DNA from: Thermus altitudinis
GTDB taxonomy: Bacteria > Deinococcota > Deinococci > Deinococcales > Thermaceae
NCBI RefSeq assembly: GCF_022760835.1
Contig: NZ_JAKTNQ010000014.1
Location: 1 to 62,686 of the forward strand
Length of the DNA stretch: 62,686 nucleotides
Reading direction: 5' to 3'
The translations under genes were made by a program, and so were the position numbers. Shown here one piece after another: positions 1-8,627 of this stretch. The notes under the pieces were generated by a model that was given only the letters and a program-made list of their open reading frames with translations, was not told the origin of the DNA and did not search any database. Position 1 is the stretch's first letter; each line of letters begins with the position of its first letter.

Positions 1-64
1 TTGCGGATCACCGTACTTCTATCTCATGGTAGCACGTCTGCCGTTTTGGGGCCCCTGCCCCAAA

Positions 65-301
65 TCAGCCCCCGGCGGATGTGGGGGGTCCATGTATCCC
101 CGGTTTGCAAACCGGGGGACTGTAGCCCCCCACGCCCCCCTTTTCTCTAGAGGCTCGCTCCTCCCCAGCTAACACCCCAAGCCCGGCGGCCAAAAGGGCC
201 AGGGGCAGAACCAGCCAGTTGAGCCAGCCCACAAGGGGCAAAAGGGCCGGAAGCAGTAACAAAAGGGAGAGCACGGCCAGCACTAGGCTCAGGGTGCGCA
301 T
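65..301 (-). CDS. Small hydrophobic membrane protein
   Basis: A 78-residue protein I do not recognise. Residues 1-45 are almost entirely Leu/Val/Ala/Gly and should form two transmembrane helices (about 4-23 and 25-45), followed by a short charged stretch (EERASREK). The last ~20 residues (YSPPVCKPG and onward) are unlike the rest because they are read through the palindrome at 81-133. The native C-terminus may have been replaced or extended there. The gene follows the site-2 protease gene by 9 bp and is probably the last gene of that minus-strand operon. No function is proposed. Confidence 0.5.
   Translation of the reverse strand: MRTLSLVLAVLSLLLLLPALLPLVGWLNWLVLPLALLAAGLGVLAGEERASREKGGVGGYSPPVCKPGIHGPPTSAGG
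81..133. repeat. Nested palindrome at left edge
   Basis: An outer 8-bp inverted repeat (GTGGGGGG at 81-88 with CCCCCCAC at 126-133) encloses a perfect 20-bp palindrome at 98-117, CCCCGGTTT-GC-AAACCGGGG. The two stems are separated by unpaired internal loops. The structure covers the 3' end of the small minus-strand gene and would form a strong hairpin in either strand. It could be a miniature or REP-like repeat, the end of a mobile element, or a terminator without a T tract. One copy alone cannot decide between these. Confidence 0.6.
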
Positions 302-310
302 AGCCCCAGT

Positions 311-970
311 CTAGCCAAAGAAAAAACCAAAGAACACCCTGCGGGCAAAACGCAACACCTCCTGAATGGGTTCCCGCAACACCGTAAGGATAAGGAGGAA
401 GGAAAGCCAGGCGTACTGCTCCAGCCGCCAAAGGAGGGGTTGCCAGGAAAGGGGCAAAAGGCTTTGCAGGATTTTGGAGCCGTCCAAGGGAGGAATGGGC
501 AGGAGGTTGAAGACCGCCAGGACCAGGTTGATGGAGCTGGCGAAGAAAGCGGCCAGCGCCAAAAGTCCCCATAGGGTCTGCTCTTCTCCCGTTAGGGTCA
601 GGACCACCCCCACAGGATCCAGGGCAAAGATCCCCCGCACCACAAGGGCGAAGAGCACGGCCAAAACCAGGTTGATGACGATCCCGGCTATGGAGACCAC
701 GAAAAGGCCCAGCCGGTAGGAGCGGAAGGCCGGGGGATGGATGGGCACCGGCCTGGCCCAGCCAGAGCCCACCAGGAGAAGAAGCACCGTGCCCAAGGGG
801 TCCAGGTGCTTCAAGGGGTTAAGGGTAAGCCGCCCTTGGCGCTTCGCCGTGGTATCACCGAAGAGGTAGGCGGCGTAGGCGTGGCCCAGCTCATGCAAAA
901 CCAGGCTGAAGACCAAGGCGGCAAAGGCCAGTACGAAGGCCAAGGGGTCTTGCTGCCAAAGCCCGATCAT
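311..970 (-). CDS. Site-2 protease family (M50) membrane metalloprotease
   Basis: A 219-residue polytopic membrane protein. HELGH at about residues 26-30 is the zinc-binding HExxH of M50 intramembrane proteases. [12 protein letters not shown] near residue 157 supplies the third ligand, the Asp of the LDG motif. There is no PDZ or CBS domain, so this is the short, minimal type. The substrate is unknown; the family cleaves membrane-embedded segments. The ATG overlaps the stop of the upstream paralogue (ATGA), so the two are translationally coupled. Function as a protease is well supported by the intact motifs; its physiological role is not visible here. Confidence 0.88.
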   Translation of the reverse strand: MIGLWQQDPLAFVLAFAALVFSLVLHELGHAYAAYLFGDTTAKRQGRLTLNPLKHLDPLGTVLLLLVGSGWARPVPIHPPAFRSYRLGLFVVSIAGIVINLVLAVLFALVVRGIFALDPVGVVLTLTGEEQTLWGLLALAAFFASSINLVLAVFNLLPIPPLDGSKILQSLLPLSWQPLLWRLEQYAWLSFLLILTVLREPIQEVLRFARRVFFGFFFG

Positions 971-1572
971 AGCCCTAAAGCCCGATAAAAGGTTTCCAGA
1001 AGCCCCGCCAGCCCCCGGACCACCGAGCCCGTGACCCCGGTAAACGAGAGAACCAGGAAGATGAGGATAAAGCCCAGGGGCCCGTATGAGGCCACCTGAT
1101 CCAGAAAACGCCGGGCTTCATACCCGCCCACCGCATAAAGGGCCTTGGCCCCATCCAAAGGGGGCACGGGGAAAAGGTAAATGGCGGCGTGCAGGAGCAT
1201 GAGCCTTTGGGCCACCCAAAGCCCCTCCCCAAAGGGGTAGGGCAAAAAGCGGGCGAGAAGGCCGTACAGGAAGGCGGCCACAAAGAAACCCAACGGGCCC
1301 ATGAGGGCCACCATGGCCCCCTTCCTCCCCGGAAGGCCGGTGGGCACGAACCGAGGCCAGCCAAAGCCCAGAAGGACCAACAGGACCAGGCCCAAGGGCT
1401 CCAGGTGGGCCCGGAGGTCCAGGGAAAGGAAACCGTAGCGCCGGGGGGCCGTATCCCCGTACCGGTCTGCCAGGTGGGCTTGGAAAAGGTTGTGGATCAC
1501 GAGGCCAAAAACGGCAAAGGCGAAGGCCACCAGGAAGACCGGGGGGTCATTGAGGTACGGAAAAAGACCCAT
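967..1572 (-). CDS. Degenerate site-2 protease paralogue (pseudoprotease)
   Basis: A 201-residue membrane protein that aligns along its length with the M50 protease encoded next to it. Both share GDT at about residue 40, a DPLG/EPLG motif near residue 58, and the P-x-PPLDG motif late in the chain. The HELGH active site, however, is HNLFQ here (about residues 26-30), so the catalytic Glu and the second His are missing while PVPPLDG is kept. The sequence shows loss of the metal site. It is most likely a non-catalytic partner, chaperone or regulator of the neighbouring protease, arising by tandem duplication. The gene starts inside the end of the upstream nucleotidyltransferase gene (26-bp overlap). 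Confidence 0.8.
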   Translation of the reverse strand: MGLFPYLNDPPVFLVAFAFAVFGLVIHNLFQAHLADRYGDTAPRRYGFLSLDLRAHLEPLGLVLLVLLGFGWPRFVPTGLPGRKGAMVALMGPLGFFVAAFLYGLLARFLPYPFGEGLWVAQRLMLLHAAIYLFPVPPLDGAKALYAVGGYEARRFLDQVASYGPLGFILIFLVLSFTGVTGSVVRGLAGLLETFYRALGL

Positions 1573-4033
1573 CGCCTATCAGTCTACGGGCTAATGCCAG
1601 CTCCTCCTCAAAGGTCCTCACCTCGCCTCGAGCCCGGGCCTCGGCCACCTGGCGCAGGATCTCCCCCACCCTGGGGCCCGGCTTAAGGCCCAGTTGCAAA
1701 AGGTCCCGCCCCATGAGGACTCGCCTCTTCTCCATAAGCCAGCCCTCCTTCTCGGGGAAGAGGGCCAAAAAAACGCTCCGCAGGGGCTCCTTCGCCAGGG
1801 CTTCCTTTTCCACCTCATTCCAGGAACCCTTCAGCAAGAGGGCTAAGGCCTCCTGAAGCCGCTTGGGAAGCCCCAGGGCAAAGGCCTTCTCCAGGGGATT
1901 TTCCTGGAAGTAGAGGAGCAAGAGGAAGCGGGCTTCCACCCTCAGCCGCTCTGCAGGGATTCCCTCCTCCTCGGGGTAGCTCCACCTAAGCCGGGCAAAG
2001 GGCTCCCGCGGCGGAAGCCTAAGCCCATAGAGGGGACCCAGGGCCCCCAGTTCCTCCAGGAGGGAGAGGGCATCGAGGAAGGTATCCTCCTCCAGCGTGA
2101 GCCAAAGCTCGTCCCTCAGGCGGCTTTTGCTGGCCGTCCTCAGCACCTCGGGCAGGAGGGCCGGAGGCAGGGCCTTCAAGGCCTCCTCGGAAAAGCGGAA
2201 GGCCAGGCGGGCCGCCAGGCGTGCCCCCCGGACGATGCGGCTAGGGTCCTCCACGAAGGAGAGGGGGTGAAGGGGACGAAGCAGGCGGGCCTGGAGATCC
2301 TCGAGGCCCCCGTAAGGATCCAAAAGCTCCAGGGTGGCCAGGGACAAAGCCATGGCGTTCACCGTGTAATCCCGCCTCTCCAGGTCCTTGGCGATGGGGG
2401 CTGGGCGCACCTGGGGCAGGGCCCCGGGGTAGGGGTACACCTCCTCCCGGCTTTCCGCCAGGTCCACGGCTAGGCCGAAAGAGAGGCGCACCCGCGCGGT
2501 GCCGAAGGCATAGTGCAGGCCAAAGCTCCCTCCAAAGCGCTCCACCAGGAAGCGGGCCACCTCCCCCACCTTTACCCCCGGTTCCAGAACCAGGTCTATA
2601 TCCGGCCCAGAGCGGCCCAGAAGGGCATCCCGCACCACGCCGCCCACCAGGTACACCCCTTGGGGAAAGGCTTCCTTAAGGGCCAGGACCACCTGCCTGG
2701 CCCCCTCGGGTAAAGCCTCCAGAATCCGCTCCCCCAAGGGCTTCTCGGAAGAAGGCTTCTTCCGGTAGAGGTCGGTCCGGGTAAAGATGCCTAAAAGCCT
2801 CACTCCCTCCCCATGCCGCTTTCCCACCAGGACCCGCCCTCCTCCCTCCTTCAAGTAGGGCCCCACCTGGGAAAGGGGGGTTTCCGGGGGCAGGACCACG
2901 GCCCGGGCCAGAAACCCTTCCACGGGATGCTCTGCCAAACCTAGCCTTTCCGCCTTCCTCAGGTCCCGCCTGCGGGCTAGGCCCAGAATCCGCACCCCTT
3001 CCCCCCCCAAGGGCACCACCACCGGCATGGCCCCGTACCCGCGGTCCTCCAGAACCCGGAGGGCCTCCCGCACCGTGGTGGGGCGCAGGGTTTCCACGGG
3101 CGAGGTCATGACCTCGCCCAAGGTAGGCTCAGGCTCCAGGTACCGGGGAAGGCTCTCCACAAGGCGCCTCACCGCATTCCGCACCCCCCGCACCCGGGCG
3201 AAGGCCGCCCGAGGGTGCCCCCCGCCCCCCACCTGGGAAAGCCAACGGCCCACATCCAGCCGCTCCCGGCTCCGGGCAATGAGGAGAACCTCCCGCCCCA
3301 GCTTCAGGACCAAAAGGACCCCATCGGCCTCGTGCAGGTCCAATAGAGTATGGGCGAGAGGAGCCAAAGCGGGCACGTACCCTTCCTCCTTGGCCTGGCA
3401 AAGGAGGAGGCGGAAGCCTTCCCGCTCCACCACCCGGGCGGTGCGCATCAGGGCCTTCAGCACCTCCCGGGCTTCCTCCCCCATATGGGGCCGCACCCAC
3501 TGCCGAACCCTTGGGATCTCCGCACCCTGCTGGGCCAGGAAATGGGCGGCCTCGAGGTCCAGAGGCGTGGTGGAGGGAAAGCTAAACCCCCCGGTGTCCT
3601 CCCAGATCCCCGCATAGGCCAAGGTGGCCTCCAAAGGCGTAAGCGTCAGGCCCCGCTCCCGAATAAGGGGCACCAAAAGGCTCACCGTAGCCCCCACCTG
3701 GGCCACCCTACCCCCCACCGCCGGCACATCCCCAGGGGCCCGGGGGTGGTGGTCAAACACCAGAAAAGGAACCCGGCCCACCAAGGCCTTGAAGGGCCCG
3801 ATGCGCTCGGGCCGGGCGTTGTCCACCAGGATGACCTCGCCCACCCTCCCCAAGGGGAGCTCCCCAGCCGGGACCAGATCCAAACGATCCTCCAAAAGGG
3901 GAGCGATCTCCTTTAGAGGCCCCTCGAGGCCCCCCACCAAGGCCAGAACGCTCCCCGGGAATAGCCTTCCTGCCAGGACCATGGAGCCCAGGGCGTCAAA
4001 GTCCAGGTTCTCGTGGGCCACCACCACCCGCAC
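1547..4033 (-). CDS. tRNA nucleotidyltransferase / poly(A) polymerase with DHH and CBS domains
   Basis: An 828-residue three-part protein. The N-terminal third is a DHH/DHHA1 phosphoesterase-like module (FDHHPRAP near residue 95; GGGGHPRAA near 270). A pair of CBS domains follows (about 305-425). The C-terminal half is a class II tRNA nucleotidyltransferase/poly(A) polymerase: YLVGGVVRDALLG, the metal-binding DIDLV, and RRDYTVNAMA. Long proteins of this build are often A-adding or CCA-end repair enzymes, in organisms that split CC- and A-addition. I cannot tell A-adding, CCA-adding and poly(A) polymerase apart here. The start is GTG. Upstream, divergent to it, lies tRNA-Ser, a fitting neighbour. 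Confidence 0.85.
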   Translation of the reverse strand: MRVVVAHENLDFDALGSMVLAGRLFPGSVLALVGGLEGPLKEIAPLLEDRLDLVPAGELPLGRVGEVILVDNARPERIGPFKALVGRVPFLVFDHHPRAPGDVPAVGGRVAQVGATVSLLVPLIRERGLTLTPLEATLAYAGIWEDTGGFSFPSTTPLDLEAAHFLAQQGAEIPRVRQWVRPHMGEEAREVLKALMRTARVVEREGFRLLLCQAKEEGYVPALAPLAHTLLDLHEADGVLLVLKLGREVLLIARSRERLDVGRWLSQVGGGGHPRAAFARVRGVRNAVRRLVESLPRYLEPEPTLGEVMTSPVETLRPTTVREALRVLEDRGYGAMPVVVPLGGEGVRILGLARRRDLRKAERLGLAEHPVEGFLARAVVLPPETPLSQVGPYLKEGGGRVLVGKRHGEGVRLLGIFTRTDLYRKKPSSEKPLGERILEALPEGARQVVLALKEAFPQGVYLVGGVVRDALLGRSGPDIDLVLEPGVKVGEVARFLVERFGGSFGLHYAFGTARVRLSFGLAVDLAESREEVYPYPGALPQVRPAPIAKDLERRDYTVNAMALSLATLELLDPYGGLEDLQARLLRPLHPLSFVEDPSRIVRGARLAARLAFRFSEEALKALPPALLPEVLRTASKSRLRDELWLTLEEDTFLDALSLLEELGALGPLYGLRLPPREPFARLRWSYPEEEGIPAERLRVEARFLLLLYFQENPLEKAFALGLPKRLQEALALLLKGSWNEVEKEALAKEPLRSVFLALFPEKEGWLMEKRRVLMGRDLLQLGLKPGPRVGEILRQVAEARARGEVRTFEEELALARRLIGDGSFSVPQ

Positions 4034-4046
4034 ACCACCAGCTTAC

Positions 4047-4075
4047 TTGACGTTAAAAACGGGCCTTGTTAAACT
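4047..4075 (+). promoter_or_regulatory. Promoter of tRNA-Ser
   Basis: TTGACG at 4047-4052 and TAAACT at 4070-4075 are separated by 17 bp. The -10 box ends 14 bp before the first base of the mature tRNA-Ser. This is a good match to a housekeeping sigma-A promoter. Confidence 0.65.
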
Positions 4076-4089
4076 CAGGCTTGGCACTT

Positions 4090-4183
4090 GGAGAGGTGCC
4101 CGAGTGGCTGAAGGGACACGACTGGAAATCGTGTAGGCGGGCTTAAACCTGCCTCGCGGGTTCGAATCCCGCCCTCTCCGCCA
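4090..4183 (+). tRNA. tRNA-Ser (anticodon GGA)
   Basis: A 94-nt class II tRNA. The acceptor stem is GGAGAGG/CCTCTCC with discriminator G and an encoded CCA (4181-4183). The anticodon stem CACGA/TCGTG frames the loop CTGGAAA, with anticodon GGA at 4124-4126. A long variable arm follows (GGCGGGC and its partner), then the T loop TTCGAAT. All class II serine features are present. Confidence 0.97.
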
Positions 4184-4187
4184 AAGG

Positions 4188-4211
4188 CCCCTTGCCCTCT
4201 AGGGCAAGGGG
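4188..4211. terminator. Bidirectional hairpin between tRNA-Ser and oxidoreductase gene
   Basis: A perfect 10-bp stem (CCCCTTGCCC, 4188-4197; GGGCAAGGGG, 4202-4211) with a four-base TCTA loop. It starts four bases after the tRNA CCA and contains the stop codon of the convergent oxidoreductase gene. Short T runs lie on both sides. It probably terminates both transcripts. Confidence 0.7.
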
Positions 4212-5446
4212 ATTTCCACTTGGACCACCTTACGGGCCCTCCTGGCCTCTTCCGCCAAGAAGGTGAGCCGGTGGGCCTGGACCGCCTCGGAGAAGGGCTC
4301 CAGGGGGCCTTCGTCACCCCGGATCAGGGCTTGTAAGAAGGCCTGGACCAGCCCAAAGTCCCCACCCCCGTGCCCGCTGCGGAGGGAACCCTCCGCCTCC
4401 GTCTCCAGGTCATAAACCCTCTCCCCCTCCCCGAACCGGTAGAGCCTGAGGTACCGACCGTCCCCCAAAAGCTCCCCCCGGGTGCCAAAGATGCGGGTCT
4501 CCCGAAACCGCATCCGGCTCAACCCCTCCACATGCAGGCTGGCCGTGCGTCCGTCCTGGTATTCCAACACCACCACCTGATGGTCCGCCACGTCGTTCTT
4601 CCCCAGGTACACACACTCCCCGTAGGGGCCCTCCTTCAAGGCCTGCATCAGGTTCTCCCAGGTCACCGGGTAGGCCACCACGTCCAGGGGCCAGCCGCGC
4701 TCCCCCTTTTCGTAGGCCTCCAGATAAATGCGCTTGGCGGAAAAGGGGCAGGACCCCTCCACCTCCTTGGGGCATTCCAGGCACCGGCTGGCCGCCCCCT
4801 GAGGCCGGTTCTCGGGGCGGAAGTGGTACAGCCCCCCGAAGGAGGCCACCCGGGCCACCTCCCCCGGCAGCAGGAAGAGGATCCAGTCCAGGTCGTGGAC
4901 GCTCTTGGCCAGAAGAAAGGGGCTAGACTCCGCCTCCTTCCGCCAGTTTCCCCGTACGAAGCTGTGGGCGTAGTGCCAGTGGCCCACCGGCTCCAGGTGC
5001 TGGACGGAAACCACCTGGCCCACCGCCCCTTCCCTGAGCCGTTCCCTCAGGGCCCGGGCATAGGGAGTGTAGCGCAGCACGTGGGCCACGGCCACCATGC
5101 GCCCCGTGCGCCTCTTGGCCTCGGCCACCCCTTCCACCTCCCGCCAGGTGGGGGCGATGGGCTTCTCCAGGAGAAGGTGGTAGCCCTTTTCCATGAGGGC
5201 CACCGCTGCCTCGGCGTGCAGGCGGTCGGGTAAGGCCACCACCGCAGCCTCCCCGAAAAGAGGGGCCTGCAAAAGCTCCCGCCAATCGGCAAAGGTCCTT
5301 TCCACCCCGAAGGCCTGGCGAAAGGCCGCCAGGCGCCCCGGCCGGGGGTCCGCCACCGCCACGATGCGGGCGCCCAGGGCGTGGGCGTGACGCGCATAGG
5401 CTAGACCCCGGTTTCCCGCTCCCAGGAAGACCAGGCTGGGCCCCAT
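4199..5446 (-). CDS. Gfo/Idh/MocA-family NAD(P)-dependent oxidoreductase
   Basis: A 415-residue protein. The N-terminal Rossmann fold opens with VFLGAGNRG, and LLEKPIA near residue 100 is the EKP motif of the family. The C-terminal alpha/beta domain is the usual substrate-binding sheet. The middle carries an unusual cysteine set (CLECPKEVEGSCPF) that could bind a metal or stabilise the fold. The substrate, probably a sugar or cyclitol, cannot be read from sequence. I start at ATG 5446 because MGPSLVFLGAG begins the Rossmann fold directly; longer readings would run into the tRNA-Ala gene. It is a single gene, ending in a hairpin shared with tRNA-Ser. Confidence 0.85.
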   Translation of the reverse strand: MGPSLVFLGAGNRGLAYARHAHALGARIVAVADPRPGRLAAFRQAFGVERTFADWRELLQAPLFGEAAVVALPDRLHAEAAVALMEKGYHLLLEKPIAPTWREVEGVAEAKRRTGRMVAVAHVLRYTPYARALRERLREGAVGQVVSVQHLEPVGHWHYAHSFVRGNWRKEAESSPFLLAKSVHDLDWILFLLPGEVARVASFGGLYHFRPENRPQGAASRCLECPKEVEGSCPFSAKRIYLEAYEKGERGWPLDVVAYPVTWENLMQALKEGPYGECVYLGKNDVADHQVVVLEYQDGRTASLHVEGLSRMRFRETRIFGTRGELLGDGRYLRLYRFGEGERVYDLETEAEGSLRSGHGGGDFGLVQAFLQALIRGDEGPLEPFSEAVQAHRLTFLAEEARRARKVVQVEIPLP

Positions 5447-5541
5447 GGCCCCATCCTGCCATGGCCTACCCCCTGGGGGAAGACCAAAAGAACGCCACCC
5501 CAGGGATGTCCGCACCCCGGGCCTCCCACCCCGTAAGCAGT

Positions 5542-5573
5542 AAAAAGTACCCCCCAGCCCTGCTACCGGGGGG
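5542..5573 (-). terminator. Terminator of tRNA-Ala
   Basis: On the minus strand, CCCCCC (5573-5568) pairs with GGGGGG (5555-5550). TAC and then TTTTT (5546-5542) follow. It begins 22 bases after the 3' end of tRNA-Ala. Confidence 0.7.
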
Positions 5574-5594
5574 CAAAGCATCGTGTCCTGGACT

Positions 5595-5669
5595 TGGTGG
5601 AGCGGAGGGGATTTGAACCCCTGACCTCCCGCTTGCAAGGCGGGTGCTCTCCCTCTGAGCTACCGCCCC
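5595..5669 (-). tRNA. tRNA-Ala (anticodon TGC)
   Basis: A 75-nt tRNA with an encoded CCA. The acceptor stem GGGGCGG/CCGCTCC contains the G3-U70 pair that defines alanine identity. The D-arm begins TAGCTCAG, the anticodon stem-loop reads CGCCTTGCAAGCG with TGC at 5637-5635, and the T loop is TTCAAAT. It stands alone, with its own promoter and terminator, and is not inside an rRNA operon. Confidence 0.97.
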
Positions 5670-5680
5670 AAGCCTAGGGG

Positions 5681-5709
5681 AGTATAGCCCAAAAGGGGGG
5701 GTTACGCAA
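5681..5709 (-). promoter_or_regulatory. Promoter of tRNA-Ala
   Basis: On the minus strand, TTGCGT (5709-5704) and TATACT (5686-5681) are separated by 17 bp. The -10 box ends 12 bp before the tRNA. The -35 hexamer overlaps that of the divergent rpsB promoter. Confidence 0.7.
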
Positions 5710-5730
5710 AGCCCCTCTTCCCTCTATAAT
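5702..5730 (+). promoter_or_regulatory. Promoter of rpsB-tsf
   Basis: TTACGC at 5702-5707 and a perfect TATAAT at 5725-5730 are separated by 17 bp. Transcription from about 5737 would give a leader of about 97 nt before rpsB. The -35 shares six bases with the -35 of the divergent tRNA-Ala promoter. Confidence 0.7.
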
Positions 5731-5751
5731 CGGAGAGGTGTGCCGGGCCAG

Positions 5752-5830
5752 CCCACGGGCAGGGGAAGGTCCCGTGGGAAAGAGGCCGGTGCACGGGAAA
5801 CGCCAAGCCCAACCTTCCCCGAACGGGAGG
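5752..5830 (+). promoter_or_regulatory. Structured rpsB leader: hairpin with pseudoknot to the ribosome binding site region
   Basis: CCCACGGG (5752-5759) pairs with CCCGTGGG (5771-5778). The loop carries GGGGAAGG (5762-5769), exactly complementary to CCTTCCCC (5813-5820), which ends four bases before the Shine-Dalgarno sequence GGGAGG (5825-5830). The same CCTTCC can pair instead with GGGAGG and hide it. The leader can therefore form a pseudoknot that frees the ribosome binding site, or a hairpin that masks it. Autoregulation of rpsB-tsf by protein S2 is established in gammaproteobacteria. Whether S2 is the ligand here is inference. Confidence 0.6.
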
Positions 5831-5833
5831 AAT

Positions 5834-6622
5834 ATGCCAGTAAACATCAGCGTTAAGGAGCTTCTTGAGGCAGGGGTTCACTTCGGTCACGAGCGTAAGC
5901 GCTGGAACCCCAAGTTCGGGCGCTACATCTACGCGGAGCGCAACGGCATCCACATCATTGACCTGCAGAAGACCATGGTGGAGCTGGAGCGCACCTTCCG
6001 CTTCCTCGAGGACCTGGCCATGCGGGGAGGCACCATCCTCTTCGTGGGCACCAAGAAACAGGCCCAGGACATCATCCGCATGGAAGCGGAACGGGCGGGG
6101 ATGCCCTACGTGAACCAGCGCTGGCTGGGTGGGATGCTCACCAACTTCAAGACCATCTCCCAGCGGGTAAACCGCCTGGAGGAGCTGGAGAACCTCTTCG
6201 CTTCCCCGGAGATCCAGGACCGGCCCAAGAAGGAACAGGTACGTCTGAAGCACGAGCTGGAGCGCCTGCAGAAGTACCTTTCGGGTTTCCGGCGTCTGAA
6301 GCGCCTTCCTGACGCCGTCTTCGTGGTGGACCCCACCAAGGAGGCCATCGCCGTCCGGGAAGCCCGCAAGCTCTTCATCCCCGTGGTGGCCCTGGCGGAT
6401 ACCGACTCCGATCCCGAGCTGGTGGACTACATCATCCCCGGCAACGACGACGCCATCCGTTCCATCCAGCTCATCGTCTCCCGGGCGGTGGACCTCATCA
6501 TCCAGGCCCGGGGCGGGGTGGTGGAGCCCTCCCCCTCCTACGCCCTGGTGGAGGAGGCCGAGAGGGCCGAAGCCCAGGTCCAGGGGGCATCCGACCCTGG
6601 TGAGGACGAGGTGGAAGCATGA
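5834..6622 (+). CDS. rpsB: 30S ribosomal protein S2
   Basis: A 262-residue protein of the S2 family, a structural component of the small subunit at the head-body junction needed for mRNA binding. The conserved N-terminal [13 protein letters not shown] and [14 protein letters not shown] are all present, as are [16 protein letters not shown] and PDAVFVVD. The start is fixed by the Shine-Dalgarno GGGAGG at 5825-5830. The acidic tail ending DEVEA is typical. It is the first gene of the rpsB-tsf operon and overlaps tsf by four bases (ATGA). Confidence 0.98.
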   Translation: MPVNISVKELLEAGVHFGHERKRWNPKFGRYIYAERNGIHIIDLQKTMVELERTFRFLEDLAMRGGTILFVGTKKQAQDIIRMEAERAGMPYVNQRWLGGMLTNFKTISQRVNRLEELENLFASPEIQDRPKKEQVRLKHELERLQKYLSGFRRLKRLPDAVFVVDPTKEAIAVREARKLFIPVVALADTDSDPELVDYIIPGNDDAIRSIQLIVSRAVDLIIQARGGVVEPSPSYALVEEAERAEAQVQGASDPGEDEVEA

Positions 6623-7209
6623 GCCAGATGGAACTCATCAAAAAGCTGCGCGAGGCCACGGGGGCCGGCATGATGGACGTGAAGAAGGCCCTCGAGGACG
6701 CCGGTTGGAACGAGGAAAAGGCCGTGCAGCTCCTCCGGGAGCGGGGAGCCATGAAGGCGGCCAAAAAGGCGGAACGGGAGGCTAGGGAAGGGGTCATCGG
6801 CCACTACATCCACCACAACCAACGGGTGGGGGTCCTGGTGGAGCTCAACTGCGAAACGGACTTCGTGGCCCGGAACGAGATCTTCCAGAACCTGGCCCGG
6901 GATCTGGCCATGCACATCGCCATGATGAACCCCCGCTACGTTTCCGCCGAAGAGATCCCCGCCGAGGAGCTGGAAAAGGAGCGGCAGATCTACATCCAGG
7001 CCGCCCTCAACGAGGGTAAGCCCGCCCAGATTGCCGAGAAGATCGCCGAAGGCCGCCTGAAGAAGTACCTGGAGGAGGTGGCCCTTCTGGAACAGCCCTT
7101 TGTCAAGGACGACAAGGTCCGGGTCAAGGAGCTGATCCAAGAGGCCATCGCCAAGACTGGGGAAAACATCGTGGTGCGGCGCTTCTGCCGCTTTGAGCTG
7201 GGGGCATAG
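6619..7209 (+). CDS. tsf: Elongation factor Ts
   Basis: A 196-residue guanine-nucleotide exchange factor for EF-Tu. It starts with the classic [21 protein letters not shown], which forms the EF-Tu-binding UBA-like domain, and contains the core [10 protein letters not shown]. It is about 90 residues shorter than the E. coli protein, lacking the second core subdomain, as in known Thermus EF-Ts. Thermus EF-Ts works as a disulphide-linked dimer; the single C-terminal Cys in [10 protein letters not shown] is the likely bridging residue. It is coupled to rpsB by an ATGA overlap and followed by a terminator. Confidence 0.97.
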   Translation: MSQMELIKKLREATGAGMMDVKKALEDAGWNEEKAVQLLRERGAMKAAKKAEREAREGVIGHYIHHNQRVGVLVELNCETDFVARNEIFQNLARDLAMHIAMMNPRYVSAEEIPAEELEKERQIYIQAALNEGKPAQIAEKIAEGRLKKYLEEVALLEQPFVKDDKVRVKELIQEAIAKTGENIVVRRFCRFELGA

Positions 7210-7223
7210 GCTATGCTGGACAC

Positions 7224-7969
<746 letters not shown>

Positions 7970-7979
7970 AGGAGGTGCC

Positions 7980-8537
7980 ATGAGCCTGAAAGAGCTTTAT
8001 GCGGAAACAAGGGCGCACATGCAAAAGAGCCTCGAGGCCCTGGAGCACAACCTGGCGGGCCTGCGCACCGGGCGGGCCAACCCCGCCCTTCTCCTCCACC
8101 TCAAGGTGGAGTACTACGGCACCCATGTGCCCCTGAACCAGATCGCCACCGTCACCGCTCCCGACGCCAAGACCCTGGTGGTGCAGTCCTGGGACCAAAA
8201 CGCCCTAAAGGCCATAGAAAAGGCCATCCGCGACTCCGATCTGGGCCTGAACCCCGCCAACAAGGGGGATGCCCTGTACATCAACATCCCTCCCCTCACC
8301 GAGGAAAGGCGCAAGGAGCTGGTGAAGACCGCCCGCCACTACGCCGAGGAGGGCCGGATCGCCATCCGCAACCTCCGGCGCGAGGCCTTGGAAAAACTCA
8401 AGAAACTTTCCAAGGAACTCCACCTTTCCGAGGACGACACCAAGCGAGCCGAAGCCGAAATCCAAAAGATCACCGACGAGTTCATCGCCAAGGTGGACGA
8501 GCTTTTGGAGAAGAAGGAAGAGGAGATCCTGGGCTAA
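7980..8537 (+). CDS. frr: Ribosome recycling factor
   Basis: A 185-residue tRNA-mimicking protein that, with EF-G, splits the post-termination ribosome. The family hallmarks are present: LRTGRANPALL, the long central KAIRDSDLGLNPANKGD, and the Arg-rich RKELVKTARHYAEEGRIAIRNLRREA near residue 110-135. The helical tail (KVDELLEKKEEEILG) is typical. A strong AAGGAGG lies just before the ATG, and pyrH is immediately upstream. Confidence 0.97.
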   Translation: MSLKELYAETRAHMQKSLEALEHNLAGLRTGRANPALLLHLKVEYYGTHVPLNQIATVTAPDAKTLVVQSWDQNALKAIEKAIRDSDLGLNPANKGDALYINIPPLTEERRKELVKTARHYAEEGRIAIRNLRREALEKLKKLSKELHLSEDDTKRAEAEIQKITDEFIAKVDELLEKKEEEILG

Positions 8538-8627
8538 GAGCCCGGGGTCCCATCTTTGGTCTGCTGTGGCCGGTTTGCCCAAAGGGCATCGCCCCCTCGC
8601 CCCCGGGCCCCTAGGGAAGGAGGGGTG

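Noticed and set aside
5447-5638. Longer start for the Gfo/Idh/MocA oxidoreductase
   Set aside because: The extension reads through the tRNA-Ala gene and its terminator and has no oxidoreductase-like sequence; the Rossmann motif begins right after ATG 5446.
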